Assembly: GCA_037903355.1 (NCBI GenBank) | Contig: JBAJFE010000026.1 | Coordinates: 1,054,001-1,118,000 of the forward strand | DNA length: 64,000 nt | Source of the DNA: Trichuris trichiura | Taxonomy: Eukaryota; Nematoda; Enoplea; Trichinellida; Trichuridae | Direction: 5' to 3' | Part shown: piece after piece, positions 37,025 through 49,039 of the stretch | Layout of the letters: each line of letters starts with the position of its first letter | How positions within the stretch are numbered: position 1 is the stretch's first letter | Translations under genes and position numbers: made by a program | Notes under the pieces: generated by a model | Seen by the model: only the letters and a program-made list of their open reading frames with translations | Told to the model about the DNA's origin: nothing | Databases searched by the model: none

Positions 37025-37058
37025 TTCGAGCATGCGCGAGCCGTCGCGCATGCTCGAA
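37025..37058. repeat. perfect 15-bp inverted repeat (hairpin) with 4-nt loop
   Basis: Arms at 37025-37039 and 37044-37058 are exact reverse complements (TTCGAGCATGCGCGA and TCGCGCATGCTCGAA) around the loop GCCG. The stem is much GC-richer than its surroundings. There is no T-run after it, so it is not a Pol III or bacterial-style terminator. Function unknown. Confidence 0.9.
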
Positions 37059-39648
37059 TCGACTGGATAATCTCAATTATTCTTCTGAAGGAATGTCGAT
37101 GCCATTAACTTGAGCGGTAGACTGCTTTGAAAGCTACAGCTGCAGGAGCTGATATCTTGGCATAAGCAGAAAGTATTAATTTCCTGAGCAGTACGGATAG
37201 GCAGTCTTTCTATTTGTTCCAACTGTTTGTAAACGTCTGCCTTAGGCCATTGATCACCCGCTGGGGTTGCGAAAAGCCTATCTTGCATAAGCGTACCTTT
37301 AAAGGTAACTTGCAAAAAGGTCAGAATTTGCGAAACAAGTTTTTTTATCGTCAACGAAAAATTTTCCCAAAGTTCTGGTGTTGTTTGTTCTCTTAAATGA
37401 AATTCGCGGCGTCCAACCATGGGATAACTTTGTTGCCTCTTCAATCCAGGAGAACAATTTGGGGTTGTTAAAGCAGAAGAGTTGTTTCTTTTTCATGTTC
37501 GACTTGTATCGCCTAGAAAAGGACGATCAAGTCAGCCTTAAATAGCCAACTAGCGAATAGCTTTGAGAAGTTTTGGAAAATGGCAATGTTTCTTTTCTTG
37601 AGAATCTGCCCAATTAGGGAAACGCATTCCGCGGAACAGATTGATTTTTCGCACATTTCAGCAGCTGTAGCCTTGATAAGAATTAACATTTTGGGGTTTC
37701 TACAAGGCTGACTTAAATATAACAGCGGACAAGTCAATTGACGTTGAGTGACATTAATGTCATATGTTTACTGCAAGAATGGGCCGCTGCTAACCCTTTT
37801 TGGTCAATCAAGTTTCGTCTCGTGCTAGCTTGCCTGTAAGGGTTGTTCGCATTTTGTTCGCTATACGCTAAGGTCCCAAAGTGCAACTAATCTCAGGTAA
37901 ATTTTTACCAAGTGGGAATATAGCTTTGTCGAAGTATAGATTTTTTGTTGCTTCATTGAACTAATTAGGTGTGTCCGGTTGGACGAAGCCGGATTCCTTC
38001 AGCCGTCACTCCGATGTGGGCAAAACATTTAAAAATTTTTTGTCAGATTACCAGTTTGTTATGCATAACACATCTATTAGCAGATATGTAGTCCGTACCT
38101 GTTCATGCTTGTAAATTTTTTTGCCTTTGTAAGTTTGCTTGAAAGCAAACCAGCTTGCTTTCAGTCATATGAAATTATATCTCACCGAAGAGCTTACCGC
38201 CCGCAGCGAATCAATATTATGCACTTTGCGGCTGTGTTCTTATGGAAGTTAGATTCATGGCATAGTCCACCTGATTTTGTCAGACTTTTTCTTTAGGTCG
38301 CAATCAAAGCCTATATCGAGGAAAATATTAACAGAGATCCTTATCCGCCTTGTTCGGTCAATATTTTAAGTTTAGCAAAACCGTCAACACATGTGGCAGA
38401 TATAGATATCAATGAAACCAACCACCTTTCCTGGCTTAAACGGGAATACGCAGGCAGCTTACTCTTATTGAAGGAAGAATGTACTTTTCAAAGATAGACG
38501 TCCATACTGAATTGTTTTTGGTCTATTAATATTAACAAAGGCAGACACGATATAAAAACGTTAATCTAAGATCGAAAGGACTTATGGTTCTACACGTTAG
38601 CGTCTGGTCTGCTCAAAAATTAAACGTTCAACGTGACCGAGCGATTTAAGGTTTAATTCTTACATGGCATTTAGTGCTCATTTGAGCAGTTGTACTTATT
38701 GACTGTTTGACGTTGTGGAGCAATGCCAAATTTTTTCCGCCAACAGAGAGGAAGCCTTCACGGAAGAAATTTGTCTAGCACGAAGGGAAAGGAATTGAAC
38801 TCTATCTCTTTCTCCTTCTCCAACTCTGTCGGGAGTATTAGCAGTTATAAATCTGCTTTTACTTCTATTGCGCTTGCAAATAGTCCATAGCTTAGCAAAT
38901 GTCAAATTCAACTATTATTTAATATTGAGCGCTTTTTCCACCCATATTAGCATTTAAGCCAGTTGAATCCTCAAGGATGATCATTCGTCATACAATTCTT
39001 TGAGTTTAATGTCCTTTTTAACAAGGGAGCCCGCGGACAGTTTTCATGCTCAATCATTGATATCATCATTTTCATTCTTGAAACGGTCATAGCCATTTTC
39101 AAATTTAGTGATGGTCTATTGACTGTATGATCGCATTGCAGCAGATTGACCCGTTTCAGCGTTGGATTCAGGCAATGTTGACTGGTTGCAGAGCATTTTC
39201 CTTTTCGGGCGTTGCACATTATTGCTTGAACAACCATTTCCATCAAAGACCCGAGTTAGTGATGCATTCGTTGCGCAAAGTCACGTACGTAAATCATTAA
39301 TCCTTTCGCCGGAAATAGTTTTTCGTTAGTTAAGATAGCGAACGTGATTTTATTACTTTAGTTGACCATTCACGTCATCAAATAACTTTGCTTCTTTTGC
39401 CAGTGTGCCCACTAGTCAAGCAGAGAAAATTTTCATGGCTTTCTTTCTATCTTTGACCAAGTATTATTTTTTAATTAGTGATGGACATGTATGCACACGC
39501 GTTCATATACATGCTTAGGAGTCGTAAGCTTAGAATACATTTCTTTGTATAACAAACATGTGAATATTATAGGCGTGCTTCACATTCTATTGATGAATTG
39601 CAAGAATCATTTCCTTGCTAAGTTATTTCAATATTTCCTCTTTGCCAG

Positions 39649-39765
39649 CGGCTGATTAATTATTTGCACTTTTTGAAGGGGAATGTATCTTCTTTAGACG
39701 ATTACCTTCGACGAGTATGGATACCTTATTTATACGAAAAGATGTATCCCAATGGTGATTTTTAA
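39649..39765 (+). CDS. possible terminal exon of an unrecognised gene
   Basis: After an acceptor CTCTTTGCCAG the frame reads RLINYLHFLKGNVSSLDDYL and RRVWIPYLYEKMYPNGDF, ending at TAA (39763-39765). The aromatic and charged composition is protein-like and differs from the chance frames around it. I cannot name the family and cannot find a phase-matching upstream exon. Confidence 0.3.
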   Translation, partial: RLINYLHFLKGNVSSLDDYLRRVWIPYLYEKMYPNGDF

Positions 39766-41135
39766 CACTAATACATCAGCATCAGGGCGAAATATAAGGA
39801 TTGCCGGTTTAAATCGCGGGCTGAATGCATAAGCAGAAAAGACTGCAGCTATTGAAGTGTGATTCTAAAACTACGCCGTAATTTTATTACCGCTTCAGGC
39901 GTTTAATGAGTATGATGTTAAGGCTGTTTCTGCTCGTCAAAAATTGTTGGTCGCTACTTTTCAAGCTTGCGATATTTCTCTAAGTTGTATTTAAATTGTT
40001 CCGGCCGGAAGTGAGGTCGATTAGTTTTCTTAGAAACTCTGCAATGAGCACTGAAGAACACATGACGTGCAGATATTTCATTCGTTTTGCTGCCCTCTTT
40101 GTTTGCGTGCAGCTGCTATTCATATCTGCTTTTTTATCGACACAAAACCTTTTTCATGCTTTTTAGTAACCATTGAGTTTGTAGTTACATAGCAAACACT
40201 ACAACATGTTAAGTGAAGGCAGCTGGTCTTTTAACCGTGAAATTCTTTGGTTGCATTCAATTGCTTTAATTGCCCGTTTGGTGAGGTATTCTGCTGCCGT
40301 AGCAACGTAGAAATAATTAGTTTCAAAAGGTGCTAAGCACTTGCTACATACGGTGGTATTGCTACTAATTCACAAGTCGTCATGAGCACCAGAGATATTC
40401 GATACGAATTAGCTGCTCTCGCAGCGTTTTGTTAACGTAGCAAAAGTAATTAGCAGTGAACCGGGAAAGGTAATTCCTTCATTTGGAAGAAGCAAGGGAC
40501 CAAGAAGACGCGTTACGCTTTTCTTTACGCAAACAATCAATAGTTCAATGAAAAGCATTTCCTACGAGACGACCTTTTGCCAAGTTTTCTGAAAAGGAAA
40601 ACTTGTGAAGAAAAAACACCTGCAAGCCCTCAGGTGAACAATTTTAACGTTTTCTTGATACGCTGACGACAAAAAGGATATAGACATTGATATCAGCTTC
40701 TGATCGACTGATTGGCCGCATTGCTCATGTGTTGAAGAACATTTATGAAGGTACAAAGCGTAAGGTGGGACTATTTTAGCTTAAAATCTTAGGATCAATT
40801 TTTCCTTTCATCTATCATCAGTTGCTGGTTTTGTTGCTATCCGAAAATGTGCGTCAGATATACAATTTGTGCTCGTACAGTTATGTAGTTGGAAAGGTGT
40901 CATCCACGAAAGCTTGCCAATAGAGCGCAAAGAGCGCGTGTAACTTTGGTAGCAATTTAACCTTCAGATAGTCCGACAGCGAGTAATCAATTCTTAATAT
41001 GTAGTTACCGCGGGCAGCTTGCTTGCGTCTCATGTTGAAACTGGTGTTTTTTTCTCGAAAGTATTAATTTCCAAACGTTTTAGAATTGCCAGACGAACGC
41101 TAAGGCAGCTAGGTCAATGGCTTGCCGCTGTATGA

Positions 41136-42317
41136 ATGGTTAATGCAAGGCGCCTTTCGTCAATGCATAAATTACCTTGGCTGGAGGAATGGAGATTTCT
41201 GAACAACAGGACGGCATCCTTTTTGGAAGTTTTCAACGTTCACCTGACCAACGACCATTCCTCGCATGAGACTGACTCCGCGCAGCCGAGTAATGATGGC
41301 AGCGAGTCTGCAACGGTGGATTCACTGTGGATTCGTGGAAACATCAATGATTACGTGGTTCCCAGAAGGGATGCGCCTACCTCGATTGCAGATGTGAAAA
41401 TGCAAGTCGACCAGGCATCGTTTGCCGGCATTACTTTGAGCGCCGAAAAGCTTGCTTACGTTTCCATAATAGTGATCATCACTGCCCTCTTGATTGTAAC
41501 CAGCATTTTGATAATAGCAGCCATTGTCACGTCTCCGTCGCTGAGAAACATTGTAGGATGCTACATGATTTCTTTGTGTATAGCAGATCTCCTTTGTGGG
41601 ACACTGATCACTCCTGTCTCTGTATATTCAGTAATAGACGACAGTTGGCATTGGCAGCACAGCGAACTCGTGTGTCGCCTTGAAGCTTACATAGAGTTAG
41701 TGCTGCTTAGTGTTGTGTTGTATATTTTTATGTGGATTAGTGTAGACAGATATATTGCCATGATGAGACCCTCTCGGTACGAAACGGAGCAGACGTTCAA
41801 TCGATGTAAATGCTGGGTAATGTTTACTTGGATCACCGCACTACTACTGTGCTGTCCGGTGCTATTTAGCGAAATGCAGGCCCGTTATGACACGCACGCA
41901 TATTTGTGCGTGTTAGACTGCAGTAAGATGTTGCCGTATGTTGTTACGATGGCAGTTCTAGTTATTATGCCGAGCGTGGCTTGCATTGCCTACACGTACA
42001 ACGGTATATTTTGTCAGCTGCGCAATCCGGATACTCTGGAAGATGGCTACAAGGGTCAGTTGCAAGCTGACGGCTCTTTCGTAACCACTTTTTTAATTAT
42101 AATATCCTTTTTGGTTTCCTGGTTGCCACTGCTGACTGTTAATTTGATTGAAGCACTTATCAAGGTGCATTTTCAAATTCCCAGCGTCCACTTTGCTCTT
42201 GTTTGGTTAGCCATTTCCAGTGGCTGTTGGAAGTTCTTCGTCTATTACATAACGAGCTCAGATTTTAGACGTTCCTTGGGAGCATTGTTCCTCTTGAACT
42301 TTTGTGACGTTGAATAG
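41136..42317 (+). CDS. orphan class A (rhodopsin-family) G protein-coupled receptor, GPR21/GPR52-like
   Basis: Seven-transmembrane receptor of the plasma membrane, single exon, 393 residues. The N-terminus is long (about 105 residues, one N-glycosylation site at N24-R-T). TM1 is about 107-131, TM2 holds the conserved Asp (IADLL, D151), C180 precedes TM3, and TM3 ends in D204-R205-Y206. ECL2 carries cysteines (YLCVLDCSK). TM6 has W329-L330-P331. TM7 reads LVWLAISSGCWKFFVYYI, like the WLAISNS of GPR21/GPR52, but the NPxxY motif is replaced by KFFVY (366-370), and the TM1 Asn position is Ser. ICL3 and the C-tail are very short. Ligand unknown. Start chosen at the first in-frame ATG; a later start would still keep all seven helices. 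Confidence 0.86.
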   Translation: MVNARRLSSMHKLPWLEEWRFLNNRTASFLEVFNVHLTNDHSSHETDSAQPSNDGSESATVDSLWIRGNINDYVVPRRDAPTSIADVKMQVDQASFAGITLSAEKLAYVSIIVIITALLIVTSILIIAAIVTSPSLRNIVGCYMISLCIADLLCGTLITPVSVYSVIDDSWHWQHSELVCRLEAYIELVLLSVVLYIFMWISVDRYIAMMRPSRYETEQTFNRCKCWVMFTWITALLLCCPVLFSEMQARYDTHAYLCVLDCSKMLPYVVTMAVLVIMPSVACIAYTYNGIFCQLRNPDTLEDGYKGQLQADGSFVTTFLIIISFLVSWLPLLTVNLIEALIKVHFQIPSVHFALVWLAISSGCWKFFVYYITSSDFRRSLGALFLLNFCDVE

Positions 42318-44789
42318 CATCGCTGAAATGCTCTACTGCCTATGCACAAAGGTGCTCCCGCGCCTAAGGATTCGCCAAGGAACACAGTAAATCGAATTTC
42401 AGTTAATGTCTTATTCTGCACGTCATGAAAAAAAGCATGCTCTGCTCGTGAAACTTCCAAGCTAATTTGCAAGCGGTTGAAGAACCGAAGAACGATAAAA
42501 ACAGAACTCCTTGCTTAGACTCACGGCAGCATAATGCCTGGTAAGTATGCTAGTATTATGCAATTTGCCTTATAATGATGTATTGGTGTTAACACTAAGG
42601 CATGCTCCGGTTCTCCAGTTTTTAACGTATCTACGTTTAACTGTTCTTGTTATGGTAGAAAATTTCCTTTCCCTAACCGGAATGGAAACAACAATTTCCT
42701 TATGTGCTAAACAAGCTAGAAAGCACAAGTTCTTTGGCACCAACTCTTAAGGAGAGAGAAAAAAATGAACCGCTAATAACTTCAGCTCGAATAAGAAGAA
42801 TGCGCCTTTAGGGTGGCACGCTACGCTTCTTGTTTTATAATTTGAAGGTTGTTTGTCAGTGGAAGTTTCCTTTAACATTTCGTATCATTTTCAATGAACT
42901 GAGCATTCAAACATAAATAATTGATAATTATTATTATGATCCATTGTATTTATAATTTACCCATCCCAGTACATTAATAGTAAAAGAATGAATGATCCAT
43001 CGCTATAACTCTTAACGATCCATCTAACTTTTATTGTTAATATGTGTTCTGCCGTATTGAAAGGCTATTAATCGAACTTTATGTCGCCGTTTCCTTGAAA
43101 AACATACCGGATAATTAAGACTGCTGCAAATTTTATAATTGCCAATCAGTGAACCTTAGTAGCATAATAAATCGACCGCAAAGTAGCAAGACTTAAATTG
43201 AACCTTTCCCACTTCCCGTTGCTTTCTACAAGGAAAACAAAAGATACTCTACTGCATATTTATAACAACGGACAGAAATAATATACTGCAGGATATTTCA
43301 TGATTTTGACTTCAAATTACATGTCCACGTTTAGTGACTGTTAATTGAAAACGGAAAAGTATGGTAAGCACATTTTAAGCGCGCCTATGGCCATCAACTT
43401 GTTTAGTCTAATAAAGATAAGCGTTGGCGAGTTAAAAAGAGTGCTGATATGAAAAAGTAAGGCTAAAATGACGGCATAGTAAAACGTGATCAATAATTAG
43501 GCGATTTAATAACAAAGTTCTTCTTTGTAGTCTTCAAACTGCTTATCATATGCAGCTTTGTCAGCTGTTTCTGCTGCAGGTCATCAATAGAGCATATAAA
43601 AGGATAATGGCGGCAATCGCTACCAGTGGAAACCACGATGCAGCGGCGATTTACCTCTATCCCAAATAAAACTTCCGCACTGATGGTATTTATACTTCGA
43701 CGAAATAGGTAACTGTAGGCTTTACCAATTTGCTGCTATCTATGCAGTACAGAATTAAAGAGTAAGTCTTAGTAGAAATGACTTTTTAATTATTTTCTCA
43801 CTGGCAAGCTTGTAGCTGAGGATGAACTATTACGTGAAAGTTACAATACGAAAGGAGAAGTATTTGTTCAAAAGATTGCAATAAGCAGCTATAGAAGAAA
43901 CACTTTGACTAATGATGGTTACGGATCGTGTTCACGTGGCCAAAAGTTAAATGATAAACACCGCTATTACATAAATTTTTTCTTCAACAAAAATTGTCCA
44001 CTTATAAGACGTTTCTCATCTCTACGAAATGCTCTGCTATTACAATGAAGCATGTTCGTCATTGTCGTTCTGTCTACTTCTACTATTATACGGAGCACTG
44101 GTCACAGTGAGAAATTATACAAATTCTTCTTAACAATGCTAGATGCGTCTTTCAATATTCTGTAACAGCATTCCTTGTTGTACTGGTGTTAGCGCACTAC
44201 AAAACATTAGGATGGTTAGACTACCAAATGCTCCTTTCTAAGGGTCCCATCGAAAAGAAACAACACAGCTGGGCATGAATTCTTGACTGCACAAAGCCAA
44301 ACGCGCATTTAATTGTCACATTTTGTCAGTAACAATAATCTGTTGAAAGTACAACTTCTTTAATTTAAAAATAGATGGCGCCAGCGCTTTCAAAAATAAC
44401 TTCATTCATCATCAATGCTAAACATTTATCAGCGCAGAAAATTGCGCGCATTGCAGTGCCAACAGCTCTAAACCTTATTCGTTTTTTGGATGCTTTTAAA
44501 ATCATTTTTCTTCTAGAATAAGTTTTACTTTTACCACCTTTTTTAGGCATACAGTTTGACAACATAGAAGTCTCACCTCACATAGAGAAATATGACTTCT
44601 CATCACTGAATTCCCTTTTTACAATATCATAAGGCTTTTTCTTACCGGCATTGCAGACTGTATATTTAGATAATGGATTCTAAGCTTTTACAAATTTTTT
44701 TTGGTACTTCGGTCTGTCTGGAAAAATTCCAAAAGCACCTCATTAGCAAAGCCAACGAAAATACAAACGCTTTACGTTTATAAATTTCT
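42318..44789. other. AT-rich spacer left of the repeat island
   Basis: Only short open frames on either strand, none with family resemblance. Holds the GPCR 3' UTR at its left end. I see no tandem or inverted repeats in it. Confidence 0.45.
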
Positions 44790-46090
44790 AATAAATTTTT
44801 ACTCGTAAATTGGACTAACGAATACGGTAAAAACTGTTTAGACGTTTCTTTTAATTTTATCAACACAGAAATAGGTTCAGAGATTATCAATTGGCAGCGA
44901 GCCAAGTGTAGATAAATTTTACTGATAAAACGCAACCTCGCTCGCAAGTCGACATTTTGCCTCGAGGAATAGCCGTTAAACGCGCAGTCAGTAACATCAT
45001 TTCGCGAGGTTAAACAAACATTATCATCCAATGATAACCTTATCTTCATTTGACCCATATTACTGCTTCCACATCAGCGCTGTACAGTGTAGTCGTTGCG
45101 TTAGCGCTGAACAGTCGAGCGAAACAACATGAGAGGCTGCATTGGAGCATCATCAACCACAGTGGCAATTTCGACGCTCCAGAAGATAAAGTAAGTGTAA
45201 TAACTCTTTTGATGTCTTTTACAATCACTTCCTCTTGCGTATGCTTATGTAACTTACGTGGTTGCTGTGCGACATGTTTGGATAAAATCGTAACTGCTAG
45301 CCGCACGCGCGTCCATCTGCGTTGCAACTTAATCGCGAATCGTAACTTGCAAAATGAGATTCTGTTGCATTTATGTTGCATCTGTGTTTACGGCCAGCAA
45401 AATAACATTCGTGTACAAAATGGCAGCTATGCAGAAACTTCATTTGTTGAAAGTGTCTTTTATTGTAAAACAGATTGAGCATTGTATCACGTGAGCGAAC
45501 AGAGATGCCACGTTTTTTGCGTTACTAATAAAATTGGACATGTGATGAATAAACGTTGCGGTACGTCACAAGTCACGGTATTTTTAACCATACAACCGAA
45601 CTTGTGCGACCTAATGCACAACACGTCTGTAGTCAGTTTGTTCCATTGTTTGCTCGGTTACTATGCCTACGTTATGTACGTTACTATGCCTATGTTATTA
45701 TGCCTACGTTATGTACGTTATTATGCCTACGTTATGTACGCGAAGATGTCACGCACATACTGCATCCGTTGAAGTCAACACAGCTGTCTCAATGGTGTTC
45801 TGTTCGACAGCTTCGACGATCCCAAAGAGAAAGTACGTGTTAATGCTTTTCTTCCATTGCTTTTATGTACGAATATGACTCCTTTTATCCGTTTTCAGGT
45901 TAACCATGGATTATTCATTGTCAAAGAAAGCCATGCATCCTTTTCTCAGTGAACGTAATACTGACAGCAATCATAGATTCATTGAACGTTGTAAAAGACA
46001 GAATGTGCACCATTCGCTTCTCCAAGGGGGCACAGCCGACCAACTTTGACGTTTTCGACGCTCCCGAAGGTGAAGTAAGTCCATTACTGT
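44790..46090 (+). repeat. left arm of a long inverted repeat (arm A)
   Basis: The segment 44790-45400 is found again in reverse complement at about 57200-57805, and a block at 45930-46085 again at about 56310-56460, in the same relative order. The outer 350 bp are the best conserved (for example TTGGACTAACGAATACGG left, complement right). Two exon-like blocks ending in AspAlaProGlu codons followed by GTAAGT lie at about 45100-45195 and 46003-46077. On the opposite strand the outer part is open in both arms (VTDCAFNGYSSRQNVDLRAR). Confidence 0.8.
45660..45742 (+). repeat. short tandem repeat inside arm A
   Basis: Three to four imperfect copies of a unit TATGCCTACGTTATGTACGT, with the second copy shortened. 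It is missing from the right-hand arm at the matching place, so it arose after the arms were formed or was lost there. Confidence 0.8.
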
Positions 46091-46639
46091 TTCTTCATTA
46101 CATTTTTAAAATGCGTTTTTATGAATGCTTAAGCAATTATGATCAGCTTTAATCTGAAAAGTCCTTTATCGGCATGCTAAAATTTTCAGAATTTTCATTT
46201 CAAGAATGTTCTATATGTGAGCTATAGGCTCAGGCAAAACAAAGCGCGTAGGGCATTTTAACTTAGTGATATTTATATTTCAACTTTTTGAATTTACAGC
46301 TGTTTGCGAAGAAATCTTTTTCACTCTTATTGTTGAGTTTGAAAACGTAGTATTTGATAGCGAGTAAGAAAATTTTCATGATAAACGTTTTGTACGATAG
46401 GATTCGTTGATGATAAATACTTTTATTCCGGAGCTGTCAGGTCTTCTCTTGACCCGTCATCAGCGCTTAAGTTACTAGAGGGAATAGTGAGAGGAGAACA
46501 ATTGAATCAGTTAACTGTTATAAAGCGTATATTTCAAAGTGGGTCGTTCAAAGCAACGCTTTTTGACATTTTTGTATTGGTCAGCTGTTTTCAAACCTCT
46601 GCTTCCTAGATTCCGTCAAAAAATTCAGCATAATAAGTA

Positions 46640-47285
46640 TAATAAGAAAACCAATGAACAAAAGGGGTACGAAACAAAGAAAGAAAAATGGAACAAAAAA
46701 AACTGGAGCGTTGTAACAACGGGGGACTAAATTGAACGATTATAAAACATGGAATGGTACAAAAATGACAGACGATAGAACAGAAATGAAACAAAAAACA
46801 AAACAACGATTGAACTGGCGAATGAAACAGAAATGGCAAAAAACTGGAACGAATGTAACAAAAATGGAAAAGCTGAACGACAAAAGTGGTATAGAACAAA
46901 ATCTGCAACGAATAAGTGGATTAAAACATGGAGCAAAATAAAAAAGAAAAACTGAAATGCAGCAGCAAGAGAACAAATGTAACGATAAAGCAAATGATGG
47001 TACAAAAAGGATAAAAAAAGGGGACAGTGAAACACGTTGGAGTGAAATAAAAAATGACAAGTTCAATGGAACTATGGTAAGAAATGAAAACAGTGGAGTG
47101 ACAATAAACCTTTAGAAATGGGATAGGACAAAACGGAAAAAAATGACAAAAATTGGTACGGAGAAAAGAAAAATGGATCAACAAAAAATGGGACAGGAAG
47201 TTGAACAAATGCAACGACAGGTATAAAAAATGGAAGATGTGGAAGAACAGTGGAATAAACAGGAAATCAAAAAACTGGAATAGAC
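46640..47285 (+). repeat. purine-rich degenerate repeat block
   Basis: About 650 bp in which the + strand is strongly A- and G-rich and poor in C and T. Degenerate recurrences of AATGGAACAAAA and AATGACAAAAA are spaced irregularly at about 10-30 bp. Phenylalanine-rich open frames on the minus strand here follow from the composition and are not genes. A pyrimidine-rich partner with the complementary motif lies at 50690-50885. Confidence 0.75.
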
Positions 47286-47320
47286 TATTATAAAGCTTAT
47301 TATATGCTGAACGCTTAGAT

Positions 47321-48229
47321 CAGTGTTTCCCAACCTTTTTGGACCCAGGGCCCCCCGTCATTCTCCCCAAAGTAATTCTCCTGCTTCTGTTATCCTCAAA
47401 TGCGCCTACTGTGGTTACGTTCTTGTGAATTTGTACAAGTAGTTCAACACTTGAACAGGCTGCGGAATGTAGAATTGACTTCGCTGCCTACCATGTATGC
47501 CAAAGAAAAAACAGTTATGCCAGGTCGTCATTAAAAACCTTATTAACCTGCGGATCTTGTCAACCGCAAGTAGGACACCATGGTTTGCGCTGTGAAAGTT
47601 GAGTGTGCGATCAATGGCTGGAAAACCTGGCGATGCGAAGTCAACGCTGAATTTCTTTTCTACACTAGAGCGAAACGGTTAGTAAGGAGGCCGGCGGCCA
47701 TATACGGCGAAAGCTCCTTAACGATATTCGAAACCGTTAACGCCTTTAATTCTTTAGTTGGCACTGAAGGCGTTCTTTTCGTATTCATGGACTTAAGCCG
47801 GCTAATTGCAGATCCGGGAGCCTTCAGAATACAAGAGCCGCATTGGGTTTCCTCTTCCTCAATTTTTTGGGCTGTCGGCAATGGTAGCGCAATATGTAAG
47901 TCAGGCTGCGATGCCGTTCTCCGGGCTGCGCAACACTGAATCTAAATTCATTATTTCCTCGGAGCAATACGACAGTGGCTTGATTTTACCTCTTTGCGAC
48001 GACTGGATATGGTGCAGTGCTACTAATTTATTCACGTCTGGCTCGATAGTCGTCAGAAGTAATCTCAGGTCGCCTCGCCTCATTATCCTTAACGGCACAT
48101 CGCTCTCGTCCTGCGGCACCGACTACCAGGGATCCCCTGAGGCCCCTCTAAGCTCCCAGGGACCCCATAAACCCGCAATTCTTCCCAGGGCCCCCAAGGG
48201 GCCCCTGGGACCCCATTTGAGAATCACTG
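47321..48229. mobile_element. non-autonomous hAT-type DNA transposon with perfect 8-bp target duplication
   Basis: The left end starts CAGTGTTTCCCAACC and the right end is ...TTTGAGAATCACTG, whose complement begins CAGTGATTCTCAAAT, an imperfect hAT-like terminal inverted repeat. The flanks are identical 8-mers: GCTTAGAT at 47313-47320 and again at 48230-48237. The 909-bp interior has CCC/GGG-rich subterminal stretches near both ends (47340-47365 and 48120-48215), typical of hAT-derived elements, and no transposase that I can read in any frame. It inserted just beside a Penelope-like fragment. Confidence 0.9.
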
Positions 48230-48239
48230 GCTTAGATGG

Positions 48240-48680
48240 ATTCATACAAATTAGGGCTTCTTTAATTCTTCGTAACGGTAATTTATTTTCATAGCAAAAT
48301 ACTTTTAGTTGGAGCGGCTGATTACATTGTGCTGCATGTTGCGCCACAGCAGAGGCTTTTTAGACTTTTTCCATGGTAATTTTCGGCTCCAACATTGGTC
48401 TTCCTTGTTGTGCGGTTGGGTTGCTCTTATTGCTAAGCATGGCTTTTGCTCCTCGTAACTTCTGAGCTTTTTTATGTGTTCATTGAAGGCTGACTTCGCA
48501 CTCGCAAATTACATTTACTTTAAAACCGCTGAAGACAGGTCACGAGTGGCCCGAAAGCTCTGGAGAATAAAGTTTGTTGTACCTTTAATAGGACATACAT
48601 TCCGTAAAAAAGAAACAGTTCAACATGAAAAGCTCTTCCGCGTTGTCATACTTTCCTTTAGTGTTCATTTTCTATAAAAA
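48240..48680 (-). mobile_element. fragment of a Penelope-like element (C-terminal end plus terminal repeat)
   Basis: On the minus strand the frame reads HAAQCNQPLQLKVFCYENKL followed by LRRIKEALI, matching the segment after the GIY-YIG domain of Penelope-like elements. The DNA at 48330-48470 is clearly related to 51070-51210. A repeat at about 48484-48650 (+) is related to 53030-53240. Confidence 0.7.
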
Positions 48681-49039
48681 AATTTGATATCATTCAATTC
48701 TCAGTCGGAACTTTTCTTCCCTCACTTTATCTTTATTTAACATTTAACTATTACGTTACGGAATATAATTTAATCATAACGTTTTTCTTCTTCACTCACG
48801 TTGCCCGTTAATGTCACAGACAACTTTTCTTTAAAGATTTTCATTGCTTCGTCTTCCCTTCTCAAATTCTCAAATGGTCTTTTAATATGCATCAGATTTT
48901 GAACTTTATAGTCTTAACAGCAGTTCAAAGTGAATACTTTCAGGAATAATTTTTTCATTCATACTGCCTCCTAAAGAAATCTACTAATTGCGAAATTTGA
49001 AACTAAACAGATAGTCTTGCTAAAATTTGCACACTTAAG

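Larger units (their letters stand above)
33372..41135. other. gene-poor interval with isolated exon-like segments
   Basis: No gene can be assembled. Exon-like pieces on + are: about 36630-36730 (RYRVEAFMLDKKVSQPRVKT, strong GTAAGT donor), 38168-38254 (ending at a GTTAGA), 38297-38495 (AIKAYIEENINRDPYPPCS, stop TAG), 39649-39765, and about 40699-40750 (SDRLIGRIAHVLKNIYE, donor GTACAA). Their phases do not join as a simple series, so they may belong to different genes, to alternative exons, or to a decayed gene. None matches a family I know. The remainder is AT-rich spacer. Confidence 0.35.

Noticed and set aside
42099..42109. ATATCCTTTTT resembling an AT-AC intron donor in the GPCR
   Set aside because: The TM6 coding sequence continues through it without a break; no intron is needed.
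46606..47214. Several overlapping Phe-rich minus-strand open frames resembling membrane proteins
   Set aside because: They result from the purine-rich composition of the + strand; the overlapping frames look equally hydrophobic and none has a family match.
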